From positions 2,384,001-2,448,000 of the forward strand of contig NC_066595.1 of assembly GCF_905475345.1 (NCBI RefSeq): DNA of 64,000 bases, given 5' to 3'. The stretch's first letter is position 1. The number at the start of each line of letters is the position of its first letter. A model generated the notes under the pieces. That model was not told the origin of the DNA. It did no database searches and saw only the letters and a list, made by a program, of their open reading frames with translations. This document shows, piece by piece, positions 27,280 to 36,973 of this stretch. Both the position numbers and the translations under genes were made by a program. This DNA comes from Vespula vulgaris (lineage: Eukaryota; Arthropoda; Insecta; Hymenoptera; Vespidae).

Positions 27280-28103
27280 TCATTAAATCTTTCATCTAAT
27301 ATTCATTTGTTAATAATTTTGGAATAAATATGTATACCCTTGACATATTTTAATATGCACTCCTGAGTGCTGGCTGCCATTTATGTCGCTTCATTCATCT
27401 AGCAAGATTTATACATGTCTTATCGGAATGATTCAAATTTTCCTTTAATTCATTTGCACTATTTAAATATCATTCAATTATTATATATGGAATAAATCGA
27501 AATTTCATTTATTTATGTTAGACAAGTTTAATATCATATATTGAAAAAAATATCACCAGAGTTCGACGTATTTATATACTTTTTCATCAAATATCCTTAT
27601 TAGTGCATTCATTCATCTTTAATTATTCCGAATGTGAAATGTATATCCTTACTATAATTTGTTCATTTGCATTCCTGAATGCAATCATGTACTTACTGTG
27701 AATCTTTCATATGCACTCCTGAGTGCAAGCAAGCCATTTTATTCGTTTCATTTATATACCAAGACTTATACCTTTTTATTCCAAAAAATGTTTATATTTT
27801 TCTCAAATACGTATAAACATTTATTTAATCATAATATATATTAATATAATTATACAATCATAATATAAAAACATTATAATCTTTGTATCATTCATTATAC
27901 CTTCTTAATATTTCTTATGAAACTTTCATATATATAATAAAAATACTCCTTCTTTCTCTCTCTCTGTCATATATATTAAATCTTTCATCTCATATTCATT
28001 TGTTAATAATTTTGGAATAAAAATGTATATTCTTGACATATTTTAATATGCACTCCTGAGTGCTGGCTGCCATTTTATATATTCATCTGCATTCCTGAAT
28101 GCA
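26342..28103. repeat. Tandem array (period 640-690 bp) of triple dyad elements
   Basis: Three consecutive units each carry three short dyads in the same order. Type I TGCATTCCTGAATGCA: 26342, 26983, 27668, with a fourth at 28088. Type II TGCACTCCTGAGTGCA: 27026 and 27712, with the related CACACTTCTGAGTGTG in the first unit near 26388. Type III: 26672 (TGCACTCCTGAGTGCA), 27356 and 28049 (last base T). Flanks are also shared, for example CGTTTCATTTATATACCAAGACTT near 26420, 27060 and 27745, and TTGACATATTTTA before type III. A CT microsatellite (27221-27271) lies in unit 2. Outlying dyads occur at 28415 and 30227. No protein coding. Confidence 0.85.
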
Positions 28104-28466
28104 GGCATTTCGATTCGTCATCAAGTCTTGTAGATTTTTAATCAGAATAACCAAAATAAATAGAATAATCAGATTAATCAGATTAATCAGAATAATCAGA
28201 ATCATATTGCAAAAAGATAATGAGGGTGAGAATGGAGATGATAACGATAATGATTACCACATAAGAGTCATTTTGCAACTCGTGGTAGAGCTGTGTTGAC
28301 ATTGAAATATGCATATATCTCGTATATATACATACACATTATGAAATTATGAACATGAATGAAAAAAATATATGATTATTCTGAATTAAAAATCAACATA
28401 CTTGGGTATCCAAATGCACTTCTGAGTGCAATGCTGCTGCAGGCCACGGACGTCCACACAATATTT

Positions 28467-28825
28467 AACGAACGTGACTCTATTTTTATAACGAAAAATC
28501 TATTTCAAGAAAAGACTCTACTTTACTTTAAAAATTTTAAATGCAAGGACTCGACTTTAGTTTAAAAAAGGAAATGCAATGACTCGACTTTAATTAAAAA
28601 AAAGAAAAAAAAATGCAAGGACTCGTCTTTAATTTAAAATGAAAAGAGGGAGGGCTTGACTTTAATTAGAAAGAAAAAAAAAAATAGAAAATGCAAAGGG
28701 CTTGATTCTACTCTGAAATAAAAAACTGACTCTACTTTTAAAAAATACAATGACTCGACTTTACTTTAACAAAAAATTGCATTGACTCTATTAATTAATA
28801 ACTAACTGCAAAAGCTTGACTCTAA
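28467..28825. repeat. Degenerate minisatellite with TGACTC(T/G)A core
   Basis: About eleven imperfect units of 25-50 bp built on (T/G)GACTC(T/G)ACTTTA followed by an A-rich run and ATGCAA, for example near 28478, 28511, 28548, 28578, 28620, 28655, 28700, 28728, 28750, 28785 and 28815. The TGACTCTA core also occurs outside the array at 31006, 32433 and 32517, and AGACTCTA at 23522. Confidence 0.7.
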
Positions 28826-31005
28826 TAAAAAAAAATAAAAAAAAATTCAAATTTTCACGAACGCGAGTGCGGAACACCGTAGCAAGGAGATGGAATGGTC
28901 CATCATCTCCATCCAGGAACAAACTACTACGAGCATAAGTGTCAACGTGGTAAAAGGATAAAAGGGATTCTGATAAGACCACAAGCCATTAACGAAGGGT
29001 TCGACATATCGACCACCTTTGAAAAATGACTTGTAGTCGATAGTTGCCCTCTTGAGCCACAATATGTGGGGGCCTCTTCAGCACATAGCCACTTCTTGCT
29101 TCGTGCCCTAACCACTGCATTGGAGCATTCCTTACGTGCGACGCAAGATAAGTTTACGCATCAAAAAACGCCCTACCGTTCGAAGCAACGCATCCACAAA
29201 GATTGACATACTACAGTGGTTGCTACTACAAGAATGAAATCGTCCCTAAGCTAAACAGACCTAATCCCGACCTGATCTCACTTTACGCAACAAGACTCAA
29301 ACCACTCGTGTAAACGCACGCATTGAACGAGACGCAATAGTCGCAAGCTAAGGGGTTGGGAAGTGAAAAACACATTTTCGCACGCAGGTTGTTCTGTTTT
29401 TTCTTTTTCTTTTTCTTTTTTTTCTTAACCTAACGAGCGATAAGCGCTTGCGACGTAAAGTATCGATTTCTTCTAAATAGCATAACCACTGCAGTATGGC
29501 AAAGTTCGCGAATGAATCACCCCAAACGGCACTGACGAGTCCCAATACGTATTCTCAACTGCGTTTTCTATTCTGCCTAGGTGCGTCTCGATTTTCTAAC
29601 GATTTTTATTTATTTATTTATTTAACCGATTAAAAAAATAAAGGAAAAATATTCGTGTATAAATATTCGAACTAAATCGTAAAGCTATCCTAGCCTGTGG
29701 ACGATCAATGGACTCAAAGAATCCAACAACCGTACACAATAACACAGGCACATTTAATCGAATGCTCCAGCAGATATAATATTCATTCTATTCGATGAAC
29801 CTATTACATACTAACATTAACTCGTTGCACTTAGAAGATGGATATAGTTTCGGTAAAATGTCAAGATCACAAGAATTGTAATACTTTCATTTTACTTATG
29901 CAGGTATATTCTATTTCTAAATAAGAAATATATAGATGGTAAGTATTTTAAAAATCGCGAAGTGCAAGAATTAATTTAAAACTAAGTATCGAACAAATTC
30001 AAAATCCTTTGCCAAGTTCAAAAGATATGGGATGTATCTGATGTTCTCATTGGGTGCAAAGTCTTTCGAACTGTTTGATACTGATATATCGCGCAATGCA
30101 AAGTGTCAGCAAAAAATGTAAGAAAAAAAAAAATAAAAAAAAAAAATACAAAAAGATAAAGTTCAGCCATGCTGAAAGATCGTAAAATTTGCTGAAACTT
30201 CACAAATCCCCGGAGAAAGGACTTCCCACTCCTGAGTGAGAATCGCATCCTTACCCGGTCCCTACCTGCTTAAAATTAATTGAAACATTCACTCAGAAAA
30301 GTATGCTACCTGCCTGCCTATGACCTATATTTAAAAAGTGCAAACATTCACACCAACACATACACTCCACGGTTCTCTCACACTCCACCAGGGTGCAAAA
30401 GCCTACACTAGAGAGCATGCCCCGGGGCACCTCCGACACCCTAGTTCAACCACGTATTTTTTCTAATATATATAGGAGTACGTACCATTTGCTGAAATCG
30501 ACTGCCAAGGCTAATGATTATTGCATATATGACTAAAGCAAAAATACTAGTACATACTAGTATACATATAGATACTAGTAACATATACGAGTATTTAAAA
30601 TTTTCCACAAGAATGTGGTAACTACTATGCAAACCGATATTAATATAATTATATATTAGATATATATAATATATTTATTTAAAAGTTATCGCGAAACGAT
30701 GTACAATGCACTTCCTAAAACGCACATACAAGTGCAAGGTACACCGTGCAATCACCAGCACAATGACAGCCGCTGAAAAGGAAACTTAAAACTAAATCCA
30801 CACTGACCGTTTCTCACCCATACGAGTAACACCTGGGTTAAACGCATAGATGAGAACGCAGAAAGCATGGTGGGAGAAAGGGGTATTAGTATATTAGTGC
30901 TGAAAATCCTGAGCTAAAAAATGATTAATTTATAATATATATATATAAAAAAATATATAAAAAAATATATAAAAATATATATATAAAAAAAATTTAAGCG
31001 GACTG
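28826..31005. other. Complex non-repetitive sequence, probable transcribed non-coding
   Basis: Base composition is more balanced than in the flanks, especially at 28850-29580 and 30200-30460, yet every frame is broken. Minus-strand frames at 28847-29062 and 28791-28982 are short, overlap, and lack splice or domain support. Features include a solitary dyad CACTCCTGAGTG at 30227-30238 and a perfect 12-bp palindrome TGCCCCGGGGCA at 30418-30429. I read this as non-coding RNA sequence or an eroded gene. Confidence 0.4.
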
Positions 31006-31560
31006 TGACTCTAGAGTCTCTTTGCACGTCTTATTAGCAAGAGCTCAAGCAAGGATGGATGATGGTAGGCGGTCACCACATACGAGTGTGACCACCACAT
31101 ATGGGTTTTACCACTAAAAGTGGTAAAAAAATAATAAGTGGCAAAAATAGTTTTGCAACCCCACCTGTATGCACCGCTTAAGGGCCTTTGAGCGACCCGC
31201 GGTAGGCAGTCGTTGACATGGAGGGATGAAATATGCACATAGCTAATATATATGCATACGCATTATGCAGTTATGAAATTTCATTATTAAAGAATATATA
31301 ATTTTAATAAAAAACCTCGGACGACTCCTTTCATCAAATGGCTGTTCTAATGAAAGAACGGGATTATAATCCACCACTTAACTGACAGAATCTATCCGTC
31401 GCGGAAGGGGTTTGTCTTCTTGCTCATTTGTTGGTAAATCGATATTTTGAAATATCGAAATAAATCGCGATTAAATGGACTAAGTACGAAGCAATGCATG
31501 TAACGTAGACCACGTTATATGCTTTATACGAAATCGGGTAAATTAATGCCCGATTTCATT
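31006..31560. other. Cluster of perfect hairpins and palindromes
   Basis: In order: GACTCTAGAGTC palindrome (31006-31017 approx.); GGTCAC/GTGACC (31071-31076 and 31088-31093); TTTTACCACT/AGTGGTAAAA with AAA loop (31106-31128); CTTTCAT/ATGAAAG (31328-31334 and 31350-31356); GGATTATAATCC (31361-31372); TCGATATTT/AAATATCGA (31439-31458); GCATGTAACGT/ACGTTATATGC with loop AGACC and one G-U (31496-31522); GAAATCGGG/CCCGATTTC with a 10-nt loop (31530-31557). Such density without a coding frame suggests a structured RNA. Confidence 0.6.
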
Positions 31561-31870
31561 ACTAATATCGCGAGCAAAAACGAAGAGAGAAAAGTGCTAA
31601 TAAACAGCACTGTAAATTAAACGACTTTGAAACAAGAAGACCCTGGCCTGATCTATATATATATAATAATAATAATAATAAAATATGCACAAGAAAATAT
31701 CTAACTAAACATAGGGACCACTCGTGAATAAAATCAAAGATCTTAATCACGGACACTTTTGCTCGTTTCGGACATGGGACGTCTACGAATACAACCAGTA
31801 ACCCGTGCCGATAAGGACCTTTCATCCTCGGCATGATGGGCACCAGAGGAACTTTAAATTTTTCACTCAC

Positions 31871-32558
31871 TACTTAAGAAGTTCTGCGATGGCTCCAAAA
31901 CACTCGTCCCCCTCGTAGGAGGTCGAATGATGTCGTGAAGTTGGTTGAAATTATCGTTGAATCGTTGAATCGTTGAATCGATGAATCGTTGATACGATGA
32001 ATCGTTGAATCGTTGAATCGTTGAATCGTTGAATCGTTGATTGATCTGTAATTAATAAGGCACAAAAAATGATTAGTTATATATTTCATATTAAAAGGAA
32101 TATCTTTAATGAATGGAAATAGTAAAAAAAAAAACTATGAACTTATTGATGAATGAGAAGTAATGATTAAAATAAAGAAAAATACTTACGTGTAATTTTA
32201 TCCAGACGAAGCTTTACATTCGTAGGTAAAGATGAAGAGGATGAATTTTTAAATTCACACTTTCGACCATAACAATATTTTTCGCAACGCAATCCTCTTC
32301 CACCGAATTGGCCAAAAGTGTGTTAATGATTTTAACAACGCGGCGAACAAATAGTTTTAACAAGAATATTACTTAAATTCTTGTTTTGTGTTTTATTAAC
32401 ACGACCGAGAAATTCTAATCGGCGAACAACACTGACTCTAATTCGCGATTTTATTTTATTTTATTTTTAAAGCAACCTGTTTGGTTGCAAAACAATCAAA
32501 TTACTTCGCACAAACACTGACTCTATGATCGCATTGCGCGCGATCAACAACTGAAGAC
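31871..32558 (-). ncRNA. Two candidate exons of a minus-strand spliced RNA
   Basis: The upstream exon 32190-32558 follows acceptor TTTTTATTCAACAG and ends at donor GTAAGT (32189). The intron 32046-32189 is 144 nt, GTAAGT to TTACAG with a T-rich end. The next exon 31871-32045 ends at donor GTGAGTG (31870). No frame stays open through both exons in a matching phase, so I call it non-coding. The upstream exon contains several internal stems (GATCGC/GCGATC, ACAAGAAT/ATTCTTGT, GAATTT/AAATTC) and a direct repeat AGAGTCAGTGTT. The second exon carries the 9-bp tandem array. Splice sites are seen; transcription is inferred. Confidence 0.45.
31953..32041. repeat. 9-bp tandem repeat GAATCGTTG
   Basis: About ten copies of GAATCGTTG with few variants (GAATCGATG, ATACGATG). 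It lies inside the candidate minus-strand exon, where it would read CAACGATTC. Such arrays are prone to length polymorphism. Confidence 0.9.
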
Positions 32559-33208
32559 CTGTTGAATAAAAATTGTTAAAGCAAGCAGTGGCGTTTACTT
32601 TTACAATTTATATCGTATTAAGTATTATTATCATATTAAATATTATATATTAAATGTCATTTATTATATTATTCATTAATTATCATATTAAAAATTAAAT
32701 ATTATTCATATTATTCATTATCATATTATTCATTAATTGTCATATCAATATTCAAATTATATGATCTAAAATTATGAACTTGTATTACATCTTTTGTATG
32801 TTATAATAATAATAATAATAATAATAAAACAAAAGATTCAAAAGATGTAACTGTAGAACTTGTAAACTATAGTAAAATAAATTAATATGTAAAAGCAAAC
32901 GATTAAAATCGCGTTGTATCTATCTTTTAAAAATAGATATGATCACGATAGGGATCTGTTTAAAGAAGTATACTAATTGCGTGAATACCTATACATTAAA
33001 ATAGATACAGCATTAAAGTAAAACTAGACAAAGTGACAAATAAAACTAAACAGTAATATTGAAATAATGATTATACTTATATTAATTAAACGATTAAACG
33101 TATCTTGAAATTTTATTCTAATTTAATTTAACGCGTATTATTTATTGTTCTCTATGATTCTTAACATTCTCTATATTCAATAAAATATCTTTGAAAAAAT
33201 TTTCTAAT
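32559..33208. other. AT-rich spacer, no gene seen
   Basis: AT-rich sequence with ATT/TTA and AAT runs (about 32625-32760 and 32805-32830). Probably intronic if the minus-strand transcript model is right. Confidence 0.4.
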
Positions 33209-33328
33209 GCACCGAACGTCAGTCTTTGGCCCGGCAGTACGTACGTTGTATGATATAAAATACATAAACGTACGCAATACCGATTACCGGATCTCACCAC
33301 TGGGAGGTAACTGCGTATAGAGATCCAT
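33209..33328. ncRNA. Two-hairpin structured element, copy B
   Basis: Stem 1: CGTACGTT (33240-33247) with AACGTACG (33267-33274), 19-nt loop. A 14-nt linker ends CGATTACC. Stem 2: GGATCTC (33289-33295) with GAGATCC (33320-33326) around 24 nt, ACCACxxGGAGGTxxCTGC, identical at 17 of 24 positions to copy A. Relative to copy A, stem 1 has a different sequence but still pairs perfectly, and stem 2 has a G-C to A-T pair change plus one extra pair. It lies 9.8 kb from copy A in the same orientation. Family unknown. Confidence 0.5.
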
Positions 33329-33529
33329 ATAGTTTATTATTCATTAAATTTTTTGCGAGAAATTATAAATATTATGTAGTAAAAACTCTGGCTACAATAC
33401 AGTATATAAACTCATAATAAAATTACAATAGAACAGATCAAATTGTATCACACAATAAATAGTTTGTTAAAATTAATATCAATCTTTTTATTACTTGAAA
33501 TTGAATAAAAATTTTTTAACGATAAACTT

Positions 33530-34200
33530 ATTTATATACACTATACGAAGGACAACGGATGATAATTGTTATCGAATATATTCAAGTCGACAGACTAATT
33601 GAATAAAATAAATAAGAAATTGACAAAATTTAAGAATATTGTTAATATAGAATAAAAGTAAATGCATTTATGTATATAAATGTGTGAATAAAATATGATT
33701 AAAATATGTGTGACGTACACGTACAATATGTATATGAGATCTGTATATTCAATTGTAATTTATTAGAATTAATATCCTGTTTTTTATATATTAATTGAAA
33801 TGTAATTAAAATTTCTTACGGATAAATGATGTGTAAGATAAGCCATAGAAGAAAGTATATGATAGTTGTCACCAAATGTGCCCACGTCGATGGATTAGTT
33901 GAATAAGTTGAATAAAAAGAAAAAAAGTTTTAAATTATTATTAATATAGAACAAACTTTTATGTATTTATGTAAATAAATGTATCTACATATGATAATTA
34001 TACACATAACATATATAGTTCATTAAAATCAATATCTAGTTTATTATATATTAATTGAAATTTAATTAAAATTTCTTAAAGATAAACTTACTTGTACATG
34101 CTGCATAAGAAGAGCCTCCATAGAAGAAAGTAGACGATAGTTGTAGTTGAATGTGTCCAAGTCGATGGATTAGTTGAATATGATGAATAAAAACTAGACA
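33530..34200 (-). repeat. Triplicated candidate exon plus intron segment (period about 270-300 bp)
   Basis: Three related blocks end near 34193, 33930 and 33620. Each contains TTTTATTCAAC-like sequence, CATCGACxTG, CTATCxTxTACTTTCTTCTATGG (eroded in the last) and a downstream GTTTATC/AAGAAATTTTAATTxAATTTCAATTAATATATAA intron stretch. Only the 34092-34193 copy has both an acceptor (TTTTGTCTAG) and a donor (GTAAGT). The 33.9-kb copy keeps an open frame with matching residues (YSTNPSTW, YFLLW) but no acceptor; the 33.6-kb copy has an in-frame stop. Confidence 0.75.
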
Positions 34201-35311
34201 AAATTAAAGAATATTATTAATATAAAATAAGATGAAATATATCTATGTGTATATATATAATATATAAATGTGATCCATCTATTACATATAAGTGTCATGC
34301 ATATATATATATATATTGAAATCTAATATGATATAAAACTAATAAATTAAAGGATTAATAAATTATAAATAATTGCATAAAACTTAATTAAGAAACTTAA
34401 TTATATAATATTAATGAAAAATTAGACGAACCAGAATTAATGTAGCAGGAGCATTTGCGAACACGTCTAGACAGGTCCTCACGACTATGAAAACTGAGTA
34501 ATACTATTATGAAACAAAGAAGAGGACAAAGAGGGAAAGTCGTGCCAAGGCTGAGCTCGCAAACGTCCTTTGATTGTATACGTCCCTTTGTGTGTACTGT
34601 TTCCTAAATTCTCCGACTAATACACAAACATACGTATCAATATACTTGAATAACATCGTACTACGCTCAACTGTTTTTTTTTTCACCGGAGCAAAGAATT
34701 CATTGACAAAGAATATTCTATATTTATTTACAAAGAGATTTATATACGCGTTTCTGCGAATTGCTTACTTTAATATTATTTCTAGCATGTTTCTCCGTAG
34801 TTTCTTTTATTAGAACAAGCGAATAGATCGATATTAATGATGTAGAAAATTAATTTCGTGCATATGTATATATATATATACATATATGTGTGCAATGTGT
34901 GATATACTAATGTGTTGTTCGTAAAAGTATCTATATATGTATGTATGTATGTGTGTATGTGTACTTATATGTATACGTATATATATGAAAATCATATATA
35001 AGGCGAAATATAAAATCGTACACGATTGATTATTGAAAGATTATTTAGAGTATCGTTAATAGACTAGAAAAAAAATCGATATAGAGAAAATATATGCAGA
35101 AAATACGAAATAAAAAATGTTCACTAAGGACGTGGAGACGCCGATTTTATTTTCACGGATATTTTTTAAACGAGACGATGACACAATTTAATAACACTCA
35201 CACGTGAAAATCGAGTTTCCGACGATCGATTGATATATAAAACAATGGTGTACGTTAGAAAAAATATATTAATTACCTGTAATTAACGAGACGACGAAAC
35301 TCCGCAGCCAT
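34088..35311 (-). CDS. Candidate small single-pass membrane peptide, about 46 aa
   Basis: Exon 1 coding part 35277-35311 starts at ATG in good context (ACCGATGGC) and reads MAAEFRRLVNYS, with the last codon split. Donor GTAATT at 35276. Exon 2 starts at 34193 after TTTTGTCTAG and continues in phase through YSTNPSTW and the hydrophobic TTTIVYFLLWRLFLCSMY, then AAG TAA at 34091-34088. That stop overlaps a donor (GTAAGT), so splicing to 32558 instead would add about 19 codons before a stop. The peptide would have a basic N-terminus and one membrane helix, the build of many small mitochondrial or ER proteins, but I recognise no family. Duplication of both exons nearby is notable. Seen: ATG, phase match, splice sites. 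Inferred: translation. Confidence 0.35.
34441..34575 (-). ncRNA. Imperfect long hairpin, possibly H/ACA-like, inside the intron
   Basis: The outer stem TTTGCGA (34454-34460) pairs with TCGCAAA (34557-34563); the inner stem CACGAC (34480-34485) pairs with GTCGTG (34539-34544). Unequal internal loops lie between the stems, like a pseudouridylation pocket. On the minus strand the 3' side runs on as TGCTCC then TGCTACATTA, placing an ACA box a few nt past the stem. The terminal loop (about 53 nt) is larger than usual and only one hairpin is clear, so the class is uncertain. The sequence is more GC-rich than its surroundings. Confidence 0.3.
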
Positions 35312-35870
35312 CGGTAGCACAAAATAACTCAAAATGGCGGATGCATCGGTAGCGAGGAGGCTAAGTGGACTTTTCGCGTTGCGCATTGCGCCATCTATGC
35401 CATCTATACAATGGACTCCCACGATGTTTATAATTTTTCGATCTATTTAAACAAAAATATCGAAACATTAAATATATGATATACGAACTCAAAAACTGTC
35501 GAAATGGATACTTTATTACTCCAAACTACGAAAATTAATTATTACAATACGATATCTGTAGTAATAATGATCGAAAAAATTGTAAAGAAAAATACGAGTA
35601 ATGCGTAAATTATTTTACAGATGAATATCTTTTATTCTCGACATTGTCACGATTCGTTAATACAATGTCGATTGAAGAATATTTATTTGTGAATTGATTG
35701 ATATATTGGAAGATGATTTATGTTGAAAAATATATGTCAATTACCTGTAATTATCGTGACGACGGAGCTTCGTTGTGTTCTCTAGCAGGACAGAATTCGA
35801 AAGAACGTTGATTGGTTGTGTCGTAGGTAGTAGGCATTGGTCACGCATGCGCAATACGTCACTTTACGTA
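35100..35870 (-). promoter_or_regulatory. Duplicated TATA-less promoter and first exon
   Basis: Two paralogous blocks, offset about 468 bp, share minus-strand GACGACxxxxTTAATTACAG then GTAATT (exon ends 35277 and 35745) and flanking intron sequence (GATTGATATAT, AATATATxxATTACCTG on the plus strand). The upstream block has an NRF1/Ewg-like CGCATGCGC at 35844-35852 and CCAAT-type sequence; the downstream block has GCGCAATGCGCAACGCG and a YY1/Pho-type AAAATGGCGG (35331-35340 on the plus strand). There is no TATA box. Both fire toward lower coordinates. The ATG used by the candidate peptide exists only in the 35.28-kb copy. Confidence 0.6.
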
Positions 35871-36920
35871 TATGACGCGATTGTGTGTATGATATGATAT
35901 ATTTGTATGTGTATGTGTATGTGTATGTGATGTGTGTGTGTGTGTGTGTGTGTGTGAATTAATTTATTAATTTATATATGTAATTAAAAAGTAGTACGTC
36001 GTATAAAATCTAAGAGTTGCAAAGTCATTAGAAGTTAGTTTAAACGTAAAATTAAATTTTTAATAGAAATTAGATTTTCTTACTTGCACATTACGTAGAT
36101 TTTTCATACACACATACTAGCTTGTCGTCACACGTACGTAGCTTCTATTCTTGCTGCGTGAGTCAAAACTATATATTTTGTATATGATATATATATATAT
36201 ACTAACCATTCTAAAATTTGATATTTATATTGAAACGAAGTTAAGTTATGTACTTATTAAGAGAAAAACAGTAAATTAATTTTTTATATTATCAATTGGT
36301 AGAACGTTATTACGCGACACAAACGTGAAAATGCGTTTTACGAATTTCTACAAAATTTGTATTCTAGCGTCTAACCTATTCTCGTAAAGATGTGTATAAT
36401 TTTTGACACGATTTTTTTTCTTTTCGTAAAAAATAATGCTTTGTGAAAAATATGAAAGAAGTCATCTCTTCGTTGGAACCTTCGTTTTTAAAATGAGATC
36501 CATCAAAATTGGTTAAGAATTACACTTGAATTCATTGTTAACGTAAGTCATTATCAAAGGTGAGGAATAGTTTTAATGAATGCACTGTCGGTAACGAAAT
36601 TGCCGTACTCTTCTCGTTATGTATATCTACTATATTTGCGTCTCGAGTATGTAAAATGGTCAAGTTTCGAGTCGTTGAATATTCACGAAACACCCACTTA
36701 CCTACGTTTGATTCGAATCTCAGACGCGTATTTACTTGGAATCTTCCTCCTCTTTCTCCTCCAACTCCTTCATCTCCTTTTCATCCTTCAGGATCAAATT
36801 TCCTTTTTATATTGTTTGTCGTACAAAGTTTCGCGGAACTTCACGTCTTTTAAATATTTAACACGTTTGAATGATATGAAATGTTTATTACGAACGTTAC
36901 ATATATGTATATGTATTTGG

Positions 36921-36973
<53 letters not shown>

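Noticed and set aside
26342..28103. Dyad array as a CRISPR array
   Set aside because: Spacing is hundreds of bases and irregular, the flanks are also repeated, and this is an insect genome.
28791..29062. Minus-strand frames with HVDTYARSSLFLDGDDGPF and FFKGGRYVEPFVNGLWS
   Set aside because: They look slightly protein-like but lie in different frames, each is short, and I can name no family. Possibly an eroded gene, not enough to call.
29424..29434. AACCTAAC, a possible telomerase RNA template for TTAGG repeats
   Set aside because: An 8-mer is expected about twice by chance in this length, and no snRNA-type promoter or pseudoknot was recognised nearby.
32190..32480. Minus-strand frame with CEKYCYGRKCEF resembling a Cys-rich peptide
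   Set aside because: It follows an in-frame stop with no start or acceptor in frame, and its phase fails at the next exon. A second overlapping frame is equally open, as expected by chance.
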